From contig CM034238.1 of assembly GCA_019916065.1 (NCBI GenBank), positions 5,560,363 to 5,624,362 on the forward strand: 64,000 bases of DNA. The letters are read 5' to 3'. The notes below the pieces were generated by a model. It ran no database searches. It saw only the letters and a program-made list of their open reading frames with translations, and was not told where the DNA came from. The position numbers and the translations under genes are program-made. The first letter of the stretch is position 1. Every line of letters begins with the position of its first letter. Source of the stretch: Vitellaria paradoxa (taxonomy: Eukaryota; Streptophyta; Magnoliopsida; Ericales; Sapotaceae). Positions 37,370-48,889 of this stretch are shown here, one piece after another.

Positions 37370-37810
37370 ATCTTTATATTTTCTGTTATCATTTTTTTAA
37401 AATGAAAACTTAAACTGTATTTAGAAATATAATTTTTTTTATAATTATTAATTTTTTGTCTTCATAAAATATTTAATTTTATTAGTTTTTTAAAAATTAA
37501 TTGAATTGAATAAATATATTTTATATTAATTTAATTTAATATGATATAATTTAATTATATTATTTATTAAAAACAATTGAATAAAATATAAGTATTATAT
37601 CATTTAATCCAGTAAATGTAAAATATATTAACTATAATTTAATTATATTATTTATTAAAAATAATTAAATAAAATATATTTCATAATAATTTAAATAGTT
37701 TTATTACGATATTAATTAAAATAATTTAACCCAATATAATTCATATTAAGTAAATTAATATAATCTAATTATGATATTTATTAAAAATAATTTAATAAAA
37801 TATATTTAAT
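37370..37810. repeat. AT-rich element, matched in reverse orientation at 49160-49860
   Basis: Distinct words such as 'aagtattatatcatttaatc' and 'tttagaaatataattttttt' recur as reverse complements near 49600 and 49770. The element is almost entirely A and T and encodes no protein. It marks one family inserted in both directions in and around the metacaspase cluster. Confidence 0.6.
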
Positions 37811-37858
37811 ATCAGTTAAATCCCTACAGAAGAATAAGTCATTTTTTATGATTTTTTA

Positions 37859-38405
37859 CACTTTGTTTGGAATGATTGATTTGATTGAATTTGATTTTAT
37901 TTGGTGAGAATTTCGACTAATTCTTATTTTTGGAATTAAAATAAAATTTTATGAGTTAGATTTAACTTCATTTCATAATTTAAATTTTGAAATTTGTATA
38001 TCATTTGAAATCTAACCCAAAATAATAGAATTCGATGAGAATTCATTTTTTCTTAAATCATTTAAGGCTCTGTTTAGAGTAATTTTTTTCTTCAAATCTT
38101 TACGAATCCTTTTAAAATTTAAATTTTCTACTCATTACATAAATTATGAGACTGTAATTTTTGCAATTTAAACAACTCTAAACACCCCTTAAGTAAGTGA
38201 ACAAATTTATTTTTATATATCATATTTTTTATTTTCTATATTAGTATAGTCAAATTTGATATTTCTTTTAAATTAATTCAATTCAATTCTTAAATTCAAA
38301 CAAGTGTTCTAAACATAATTTTATTTATTAAATCAAATTAAATCAATTCTTTATTTTAAAATCAAATTAATTCTAAGCTAGAGACAAATATTTCCAAATG
38401 AAGTG
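37859..38405. mobile_element. MITE with CACTTTGTTTGGAA ends
   Basis: A 547 bp element with terminal inverted repeats CACTTTGTTTGGAA at the left and CACTTCATTTGGAA when the right end is read in reverse. A shorter copy lies at 62152-62570 and a truncated one at 58437-58522. No coding frame. Confidence 0.6.
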
Positions 38406-40335
38406 TTGAAGAATGTTTTTACTCCCATGGGAAGAATAAAGGGTGGGATATTGATCGACCTTCAAAAAGATGTAACTAAATAAGAAAATATAATGTTTGT
38501 GCTCCTTTTAACTTTATTCTACCCAATCAAATGGAACCTTATTGCTCGTTGGCAGAACTTACTAGAAGTGTTTTTTAGTCCTAATAGATAACTTTGTAAT
38601 AACTTTCAACATTTTCTTTGAAGTATGGTATAATTGTGTAGAATGACTTTTAATAGAAGTAGATTATATAGAAGTAAAACGGGTAATTTATTAGGAGGCC
38701 ATTTAGATTACAAAAAATATAAAAAGTTATTAAAAGTTATAAAAAGTGATCAATCTTTTTTAAATTTTTAATTAAATTTCGCTACATATCACTTTTACAT
38801 TAATTTTTTGTATTTTTCTTACAACTTTTTTGTCATCCAAACATCCCTTAAAATAGGCTTATTCATAAGTCAAAAAAAAAAAAAAAAAAAAAAAACAGTT
38901 TCAAAAATTCAAACACCCCTTTAAAATAAATTTTTTGCATCTCTTATCTTTATAGTATGCATGGTTTTTAATTAAAAAATATAATCCATTACTCCTTTAT
39001 TAGAAATATTTATTTTTATTTTATTTGCTGCTTATTATTACTCGGTATGATTTAATGATTTTTATCAAACATTATTTTTTTTTTTTAAGAACTTATTCGG
39101 TAAAAGAATTTTATTTAAAGCATTTCCTGCTTAGGAAGAAGTCATGGCAAACATGTCCTTGCTTATTTCTCCTCCAATTCGGACTTTCTGAGATCATTCC
39201 ATCTCTAAGGGGATCGAGGAAATCAAGCTGAAGATGAAATTTCAAGAAGCTTCTCGATCAGCCACGTGAATTAATTAACCAAATGAAAATGTGTTAAAAT
39301 GTGTAGATATATATATATATATATATATGCATATATTGACTTCTCGTTAATAAAATTTTCTTTTAATTTTCACTTCGACAGACGGGCACAAATGAGAACA
39401 ATGTTCACTCTATGCTTCAATCTGGGCCGTTCTTATTGTGAACCATTGTGCCCAAATGATTCGGTTCCTTCCTGCTAGCTAGGCACTCTGCAGGATTATT
39501 AATAGTAGTGGGAATCTTTTCATGAATAACTAAAGAAGTTCCAATTAAAATGATCTTTATATATATATATATATATATATATAAACCGCATAATCTGCGT
39601 ATGGTCAATATTTATTTCAGAGAGAAGAACACCTTAATTAAATTTCTATGAGAAGTATCATTGGAGGTTGCAGACAAGAGATATGACCCAGAAATAATTT
39701 GGAGAAATAAATTTAAAGATTTGCATTTGATTAGGAAATGAGATTAACCCAATGATTATATATATAGAAAATTTGATATGATCTTTCACTTCTTTTGACA
39801 TTCATTACTAAGTTACTGCTTTGGATGGAAAAAAATGACGTCATTTTATCAGAAAATTAATTAATGTTCAATGAAAAAGAAAAATTCCTTTAAAAATATT
39901 AGGATGTCACGGCACGTAACTCACAAAGAACGGTATTGTGCCCACACAAAATTACACCACCCACAGGATGAAAACTAATTGGCGGCTTTGAAGAAAGCAA
40001 ATTCCTTTGTGAGATAGGAATCGAACCACACAAGGGTCTATTCTTAAAGTCGTCGGAGCGAGAGACATTGTATCCTCACAGAAGCGGCACAAATAAAGTT
40101 GAAGTTGAAATCTAAACACTCAGAAAAAAAAATTAATAATTAAACCTACACCGCCTTAATTGATCACAAAGTAGAGGTGCGGAATCTGGTTCTTAATTTA
40201 TGCATGCCACTTTACATATTATATATATATATATATATATAGGTGGTAGAATTAATAAATAGTAGAAAACCAAATTCCGCTGTAGTTTTTATTGTTTGGA
40301 TGCAAATTCCATCGAACCCACCAAGTAATTAAGTG

Positions 40336-41816
40336 ATGTCTAGATCCTCCCACCATCCCTTTACATCTTTGCATTCAAATAAATTGAACAGAATCGAAAG
40401 TAGACTCATCACGTGTGGTTACTGCCACAGACATTTTTCGGTGACAGCAAAAGCCAACAAAGTTCGTTGCCAATATTGCAAAGCCTTGATTTCGATCCAA
40501 GCCGTCGAAGGAGCTTCGGGCTGGTGTTTGAGAACTGTGTTATTAACCGAAGGAACCAAGCCTCGTAATCCTATGACAGATCCCCACCTTGGCCATCAGC
40601 CGAAGAGGGCAGTTCTTTGCGGAGTCACTTATAGAAACAGGATCAAACACAAACTTAAGGGAACACTTAATGATGTGAAAATGATCGAGTCTCTTCTGCT
40701 TAATCGTTGTGGTTTTCCAGAAGTGGCCATTTGCGTACTCACAGGTACTTATGAGCTTTATATACAAATATATACTAACATTTTACTGTAGTTAACATAC
40801 GCTAAGCCGAGCCGAGCCTAGCAACATTAAATTGTGTTTGTAATTTTGTTGTTATTTTTTTTTTAATGATCTTAGATATTTTATCTTACATATTTTATAC
40901 ATAAAAGGATCAAATTGAGTTTCGATTACACAATAGAACAAATAATTAAGAATATACTATTAAAAAAATATTAAATGCATTCTTTTAATTTTTTTTTATT
41001 TAACTTCTCACACATCATATTTTCTTATAATAAATAATACTTTATTTAAAATGTAAGAAATTAAAAATAAAATAAATTTAGCATCTCTCCACTTTTAAAT
41101 ACTCTCTAAATATCTGAAACTAGATATTTGATCACATTCAAATTTCTAAGAGGTGTTTAAATAACAAAAAATGGTATAAGTAAATACGAAAAGTCAAGTA
41201 TATTTTGTTAACTCAAACAGCCCTCTAATTTTATTAAGGGGTATTTAGATAGTCAATTTTTAAATTAAAAAAAAGTTAGTGTAAAAGTGATAAATAATAA
41301 AAATTTAATAGGAGGAAGTGGAAAAAAAAAAGTCGATAATAGTTAAAATTTTTTTGGTATTTTTTCGGCAGCCAAACGCCCCCGTAACTACTAAGAAAGT
41401 AGTGATTGTTGAGTTGCCGTGACAAACAAAAACTAAATCAAAATGCAGAAGAGCAGAATGACCCAAAACTTACCCCAACAAAAGAGAACATGGAAAAGGC
41501 CTTGAAATGGCTGGTGAAGGACTCCCAGCCAGGGGATTCCTTGGTCTTTTACTTCTCGGGACATGGATTACGACAGCCTGATTTTAACGATGACGAGACG
41601 GATGGGTACGATGAAACAATCTGTCCTTCCGATTTCATGACTGCCGGAATGATCCTCGATAACGAAATCAACGACATCATTGTCAATCCGCTGAAGGAAG
41701 GAGTTACACTTCATGCTATCATCGATGCTTGTCACAGTGGAACCATTCTCGATCTCGAGCACATTTACAACCCCAACAACCCTCCACAGTATGTGCTTAA
41801 TTTCTCCGTTTAGTAA

Positions 41817-41864
<48 letters not shown>

Positions 41865-44800
41865 TATAAATATATAATTTTGCGTTTAACTGTTTTTATT
41901 TTTAATTTGTTTGCAGTTGTCATTTTTTTCTTACAAAATAAAAACAGAAAATATGTTAAGTAATATAATTTTGTTGGCGATAATTAATTTTTATTTCAAT
42001 AAAATATTTAATTTTATTATTTTCTATAAAATAAAATAAACTTAATAAAATATATTACATATAAATTTAATTAATTAATTTAATAAAATTATTTAAACTA
42101 ATTAATTTAATGTTACAAAATATTTATTTTAATATAATTAATTTTCATAACGTATGTTAATAAATAACATAATTTAATAACAAATTATTATTTTATTTAT
42201 TAAAATTAATTTAATCTAATAAAATAAATTATTTTAATAATAAATTATTATTTTGATATTAATTTTAATTTTAAATAAATTATTTAATGTATAATTATTA
42301 TTAATTTAAATTTTACTAAAATAAATTATTTTAATATGTAATTGTTGTTTTTTAAGAACAATTTTTATCCAGTAAAATAAATCATTTTAATAATAAATTT
42401 TTATTTTGATTATACCCAATTTAAAAGTTTAACAAAATAAGTATTTTGATATATAACTATTCTTTATTAAAAATAATTTTAGTTTAATAAAATAAATTAT
42501 TGGAATTATAAATTATCATTTTAAATTTAATGAAATAAATCATCATAATAATATATTATTTATTAAAATTAATTTTAGTTTAATAAATTATTTGAATTAA
42601 ATAATTTATTTTTATATGATGCAATAAAAATAAACAAAGTGTTAGAGCTAATAAAATGTTTATAAAAAAAATCAGAGGGAAAATATGATTTTTATATTTT
42701 TTATTTAATTTTTTATTTTTTGTAATTAAAAAATTTACGAAACATATTTTTGTGTCCAATTTTCACAAATCTATAAATATAAATAAAACAATGAGAAACA
42801 TGGATGTTGCTAACCGGAACCTTAAAAATTATTATTTTTATTTTCAACTTATATGTCTTTGTTTTTATTAAAAACTAATTTTCTTAATTTTTAATTTTTA
42901 CATATTTTATTCATATTAATAAAAGCACAGAAAACACTTTAAAATAAAAGAATTCTCATATAGATGGAAAAAAAAAAGTTTTTTTTCGGGTCCCATACCG
43001 GGTTCCCAATTTTGGACTTTTTTTTTTTTGTAATTTTTTTTATTAATGCTAACAATATACCTAAAAACTATCAAAAGTAAAAATAAAAAAATCAATTTTC
43101 ATTAAAAATAAAATGTTATAGGCAAACGGAATAATCTTACATGTCATTAGCCCTTAGTACTGTCAACTTACACTGCATTTGGTATGAATTTAAAAATTAA
43201 ACAGACAAGGATAGAACCAGAAATTTAATGTTTGTGCAGCTAATTCTTATAAATTTAAATATTTCTTTCTCAATTTCAAAAAAATACAATCTCATAATTA
43301 AGTAATTTATTTGAAAGTTTTTAACTAGCAATATAAATTAATGGCCACGAGCTTAAAAAAATCAAGCAAAGTCCAACTCGTTTAAAAAATAATTCAATTG
43401 ATTAAATTAGACTATTAACGACCCGACTCAAATCTTACTAATGACCCAAAAAATCAAATTTCATGTGTTATTAATGAATCAAAGTAAAAAGGATGAGTGG
43501 CCATATGTGAAAAAAATAATATATTTATAAATATTCTATACTATATATACAATTTTTTTTTTAACTCTAGAGGGTATGACCTCTTATTATCGTAATATAA
43601 GTCAGTCCCTGTAAATAATAAATGTTATGAAAATAATTGTTAACCTTTTGTGTCAATAATTTTTCACATTTTTTTATCTCACTCCTTGGAAATTTTTTAT
43701 TTAACTCTTTAAAAATAAAGAATATAAATTTATTTAAATTTCTAAAAAATTTACTGATCATAATTAAGACGAGTAAGATTCTATTGGGACCCTTTTAATT
43801 ATATACTAAACGCATTAGCATCATTTATGAGACATACAAAGAAATGATCAAACAATTTGTTTAAACGCAGATGTGGTAGGATGGTCAATCTAATTTAATT
43901 TCCTCGAGGCATCAAATTAATGCATTATCAGATTAATTGTTTGGACAATACATATTTCTATATATTTCTGTTTGTTTGTCTGTTTTAATTATTTTTTTTG
44001 GGGGGGGGGGGGGGGGGGGGGGGGATTCTGCCAAAGGCCAAAATGGGTAGATAACAAGCCCAAATCAGGTGCCCGTAAAGGTACAAGTGGTGGACTAGCT
44101 GTCTCTCTAAGTGCCTGCACTGATTATCAATTGGCCGCTGAAACAAGGGTATGATTTAATTTACAGCTTTTTGACAACATTTTACTTAATGTGTATATAT
44201 ATATATATATATATACACTCTCATGATCTATCTGCATATATTTCACTTAATTTAGTGTGACCAACAAGTTGGGATTTAATAAGTTGAAATTCTTGACATC
44301 GGGGGGATTTTATTTTATTTTCATTTTGGGCCTTGAGATTTATTCAAAATTTTATTTTAAAATTTAAGTTCTACTTTTTTTTTTTTTAACAATTAAGAAT
44401 ATGTGATTTTTTTTTGAGCAATAATGTCCCTCCCGATTTCCTAATTAATGACTTGCTAACGCTCACACTCCCACCATTAAGCTGGCATTAATATTTACAG
44501 GAGAAAAGTGATTGTGGGGAACATTTCAACTAGCGAAAAATTAACGTGCCATTGCGTATATCTGTTTTTACCTTATTTTTTATTTTACAATTTTAAAAAT
44601 AAAAAAACAGTTTAAAATGTATTTGTTCACTTGTGTGTTCAAATTTTATTTTAAAAAACAGAAAACAAGTTTATACATAAAATGTAAAATAACAAAAATT
44701 CGTTTTGAGCATTTTTAATTTAAAATAAAGAAAATTTCAAAATATGAAAAATAGAAAATATCAAATCAAATATTTTTTTGTTTTTCTTCTTTTGAGATTT

Positions 44801-45703
44801 TTAAAACATAAAACATATAAAATAGAAATAAAAAAAAAAATAAAAAACGAAAAACAGAAATATAAACCAAATGGCACTTGAAAACAGATTAAAATGTATT
44901 TAGTCATTTATATTTTCAAGATTTGTTTTAGAAAATAGAAAATAAGTTTACACATGAATAAAAAATGGTAAAAAATCGTTTTGAGCGTTCTTAATTCAAA
45001 ATAAGGAAAATTTCGAAATAAGAAAAATAAAAATTTTTTATTTTCCTTATTTTGAGATTTTTAAAACATAAAACATATAAAACAAAAATAAAAATAAAAA
45101 AGCAAACTAAATACCACCAAATATTCCAAAAATGAAATTTCAAATACAGTCTAGGGAGTAAAATAAAATCCTTTAGAAAAAGGCATTGCAATTTATAAAA
45201 AGCTTATGCCCTTGAAGTTTTGAATAAATATCGGGACAAAGTGGAATTTACCCTTTTTTATTATATTTTTCTTTTCATCAATCCCCCCTAACAATCTTTT
45301 GGTGACTAATAACAAATGCAGGACTCCGTAGGAAAGGAAATGTCAGGGGCCATGACCTACACTTTTGTGGAAACAATCAAGGAGAATAACCCTGTAACAT
45401 ACGGGAAGCTACTTCATGAGATGCATCGAAAACTCGAGGATGCCAATAGATCTGGATGCCTCTTTACTTCATTTGTCAGGAAGGTGTTCTGCCACAAGAT
45501 TACACAGGTCCAAGCCTTCATTTATATATATGTATATATATATTTCTAATATTCTTTTTAATTCACCGTTTACTTTGTTAAGGGGAAACTCTATAATTCA
45601 TTGCATGCCTTCAACATAACTACTAGGAAAATTTTCATTCAAAATGAAGACATGAATATGATAATTAAAATCAACCACCCAAAATAAATAAATAACTCTT
45701 ATA

Positions 45704-45752
<49 letters not shown>

Positions 45753-46072
45753 ATGTTTTACAATTAAAATTTCTCTAAGTACTGGAAATATTGATCAAAA
45801 TGATGTGGATGCATACTAACTAAAGTGAAATTTTATTAAAAAAATGTTATTGGTCACGCACGGCATTTTTACATATTAAAGATTCTGATACATATTGAAG
45901 ATTCTCATATAGAGTATCATTTTTCTCTCTTTATATACATACATGGGTATGGAATGACTCCTTACGTACAAATACTATCAACTGATTTGGGTTATTACTT
46001 GGAGATGAGCAGGAATTTCAACTATCATCTTCAAAGGAGTTTGATGTCAACGCAAAGGAATTCAAGTTATAG
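40336..46072 (+). CDS. Type I metacaspase B with LSD1-type zinc finger (5 exons)
   Basis: Exons: 40336-40744, 41449-41788, 44037-44148, 45322-45507 and 46013-46072. They join in frame to 368 residues, close to AtMC1 (367). The LSD1-type finger has C27xxC30 and C45xxC48 (ITCGYCHRHF, KVRCQYC). The linker is short and lacks the usual proline/glutamine-rich prodomain. Catalytic His is H175 (FYFSGHGLRQ) and Cys is C231 (IIDACHSGTI). The p10 part holds TSGGLAVSLSAC and EMSGAMTYTFVETI, ending EFQLSSSKEFDV then stop. The protein is expected in cytosol/nucleus as a Ca-dependent Arg/Lys-specific cysteine protease; the LSD1-like finger links type I enzymes to LSD1 and bZIP partners in Arabidopsis. Exon 3 is preceded by a 25-G run only 12 bases from its splice site. 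No stops or frameshifts are seen. Confidence 0.85.
41821..41860. repeat. CA microsatellite in intron 2 of metacaspase B
   Basis: Twenty uninterrupted CA units start 32 bases after the exon 2 end. Copy A has TA repeats in the equivalent position, so this tract arose or changed after the duplication. Confidence 0.85.
41940..42610. repeat. AT-rich repeat family in intron 2 of metacaspase B
   Basis: Counterpart of 30418-31070 in unit A, made of the same 'aataaaatatttaatttt' type words. Non-coding. Confidence 0.5.
44000..44024. repeat. 25-G homopolymer next to exon 3 of metacaspase B
   Basis: A pure run of 25 G follows 'tttttttt' and ends 12 bases before the exon 3 boundary at 44037. Copy A has only GGG here (31568-31570). 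Confidence 0.85.
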
Positions 46073-46207
46073 AGATGGTGTGCATTACAAAAGCCTCTCT
46101 CCTACTCTAGGAGTGCATGCATTCGAACTAATTTTCATAGGGGATACAATGCCAATGGCTGTCTTCGAAAGAGCTTATGTAACCACTGTAACCCTTAATA
46201 GAATATA

Positions 46208-46929
46208 ACTAAAATCATTAGCTATGACTTTTTTCGTCTTATATGATATATATATTTTTTTTCTGGTCTGGTGGCTTTTACAAATGTTTTTTTTTTTTTT
46301 TTCACATTTGTAAAAAATTTACAAGAAAATGTTTTCAAATAAAAAAATTCATGAATTTTTTTCTTAAAAATTAATTTTCTTTTTTTGCTGTATGTAAAAT
46401 TTTCTACTCTTAATCATTTAGTTTACAATTGTTTTTGTAAAATTATAATAATATATATTTAATTTAAATATATAACCGATTATAATGATTAAATAATCAT
46501 ACATATTTAATTTAAATATATAACAGATTATAATGATTAAATAGTAGTGTTTTTTTTATTTTATTTGAATATTGCATGTTTTGGAGGTATATTATAAGAT
46601 TTTTTTGTGAATAACATGTCTTAAAGTTACTTATCTTAAAAACTATTTTATAACTCAAAATACACATTCTGGTGATAAAACTCAAAAAATTATTTTTTTA
46701 AAAGGGAATAATAACAAAAATACAAATAAAGTATAAGTATATAATTTAATGGCATACCGACTTGCACTAAGAAAAAAAAAAATAGATGCTCTCATTTTTA
46801 GATTTATTTCGTCTAATTTCTGAAAAATAAGACCCAAAATAGGATAATAAGAAAAAAAAAAAAAAGCTGTATTAGAAACTAATAAAAAAACCCAAGAAAA
46901 TGAAACTCGTTGTGGAACCTACAAATTAA
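46208..46929. other. AT-rich intergenic DNA between metacaspases B and C
   Basis: No gene. Contains poly-T near 46289-46302 and a near-repeat pair around 46440-46540 ('aatttaaatatataac...ttataatgattaaat' occurs twice). Confidence 0.5.
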
Positions 46930-47067
46930 GGCTGCGTTCGGTATAAAAAATATATTAAAAATCTCTATAAATCTCTGTTAACTTTATATCATATCAACTT
47001 TTTTTTTTCACTGCACGCATTACGAACTCTCAATTTATCTAACTTTTTTTTTATTCCAAACAAACCC
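46930..47067. mobile_element. Short Tourist-like MITE with TAA target duplication
   Basis: A 138 bp element with ends GGCTGCGTTCGG and, read in reverse, GGGTTTGTTTGG. It is flanked by TAA on both sides (46927-46929 and 47068-47070). It is the reverse-oriented sibling of 61879-62036. Relics of the family lie near 12057, 27839 and 35356. Non-autonomous. Confidence 0.7.
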
Positions 47068-47070
47068 TAA

Positions 47071-47522
47071 ATTTCTCAATTGATAATTACAGTGAAATTG
47101 TTGTAGCTAGTGTCTTGGATATCAAAGCTGTTAAGAAAAAGAAAAAAAAATAAAATAGAATGAAAAAATATATATACGCAATGATATTTTAATATAAATA
47201 AATCTAATTTTTTTTTAACAATACCTTTACATTTTTTTTCCCTCGTTCCTCTAATTTTTTTTTTTTTTAATTTCACATCCAGAAATGTACGTTGTCAATG
47301 GGACACAACACATTGGAATACTTATCTTCGACCCAAAGTGGGGGAAAATAGAGCTACTTGCTTGAATAGACATCTTAATCTTCAAACCCTTACCAAAATG
47401 AATTTATACTTTAAGCTTTTTTAAGCAATCCAGTAAAGGGGAAATAAATACAATATGGCTAAACCCACCTTTCGGTATTATGGTGGGACAAACGAATTTT
47501 TCCAGAAGTCCCTTACAGTGAG

Positions 47523-47569
<47 letters not shown>

Positions 47570-48240
47570 GCAACGTGCTGGATTAAATGACGTGACATCT
47601 CCATCGCTCTGCGTTCTATTTTTTTATTTTTCTGAGATTTTTGAATTAACCTATTAGTCATAAAGTTGTCTCACATCAACAAATAACTACAATTTTATTT
47701 TTTTTTATCTATAAAACGACTAAAAATGTGGTAGGTGATATTAATAAATATGAAATGTAGGGTCATGAATTCGATTCACTTGTCTATTATTGTGATCACA
47801 ATAGTTGTAATATTTATACATTTTAAATAAATTAAATTTGAAAATATAAAAAAAAATGTCTAAACGATAATTAGTCTCCAAAATGTATTTAAAAATTATT
47901 GAATGATAATTAAAATTTAAAAAATCTACAATATAACTAACTAACACATAGAAAAAAATACCTAAATAATAATTAAGCTTGAAAAAATGTTTAAAAATTA
48001 CTGAAATTAAATTTAAAAAATCAACAACACTTGAGCTTAAATATTTCTCCTTTTTTGAACAATCTGTTTTTCTACATTATCTTACATAATTTTAATTGTA
48101 TCTGTGAAATTTAATAATTTTATAAAATTAAAAATGGAGAATGTGAAAGAATTTATTAGATGCATAGAATATGAGGGACCTCCAAAGATTAATAATTTTT
48201 TTTTTTTTTAACACAATCAACAAAGATTGAATCCGGTTCT
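47071..48240. other. Intergenic DNA upstream of metacaspase C
   Basis: AT-rich with a CT run (about 47523-47548) followed by TA repeats. No gene is seen. Confidence 0.5.
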
Positions 48241-48328
48241 CCACCAACTAGGCGGGAAAATGAACGAATCCTAATTCCGCCACTTTGCCCAAATTCCCGA
48301 GAACATCTACGTCCAACTTTGGACGTCC

Positions 48329-48336
48329 TATAAAAA
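48329..48336 (+). promoter_or_regulatory. TATA box of metacaspase C
   Basis: TATAAAAA lies 49 bases before the ATG at 48385, in a GC-richer promoter stretch. This spacing would give a short 5' leader of about 15-20 bases if transcription starts about 30 bases downstream. Confidence 0.5.
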
Positions 48337-48384
48337 TGGGCACTCTCTCATCAGTAATTACACCACCACTCCAAGCGCACAAAA

Positions 48385-48852
48385 ATGACACACGTGAGAT
48401 GCAACTGTGGGCTGCTTCTAAGGGCGCCGCCCGGTGTCCCAACGGTACGCTGTTCAGGGTGTTATGCCCTTGTTAACTGCCTCAACAACAACGGCTACGC
48501 CGCTGTTGTCCCAGCAGCAGGCCCCGCGCAATACAATGGCTATGGCAACAACTGTTATCCTAACTATAATCCCACAGGGTATCCTCGCAGCAGTTATGGC
48601 AACCATTCGTATCCTAATTATAATCCCAGAAGGTATGGCTGCGGCGGTTGCTACGACGGTTACGAACAACCGCCGCAGCTATTTCTGCAGCCTTCGCCTC
48701 CTTCGGTGTATGGAAGGAAACGGGCAGTGCTAATCGGAATAAACTACCATGGCCATGACAAGTCCCTCAAGGGTAGCATTAATGACGCAACGTCCATGAG
48801 AAATTTTCTGGTCAATTGGTTGGGTTTTCCAAACGAATCTGTCTTACTCCTC

Positions 48853-48889
<37 letters not shown>

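Larger units (their letters stand above)
38415..46207 (+). repeat. Tandem segmental duplication, unit B (metacaspase B)
   Basis: Direct diverged copy of 26645-33985, holding metacaspase B in the same five-exon layout. Exons 3, 4 and 5 have identical lengths in both units (112, 186 and 60 bases). See the unit A entry for shared landmarks. Confidence 0.8.

Noticed and set aside
48434..48733. An alternative 99-codon frame inside exon 1 of metacaspase C.
   Set aside because: It is a shadow of the tyrosine/asparagine/proline-rich linker in the true frame.
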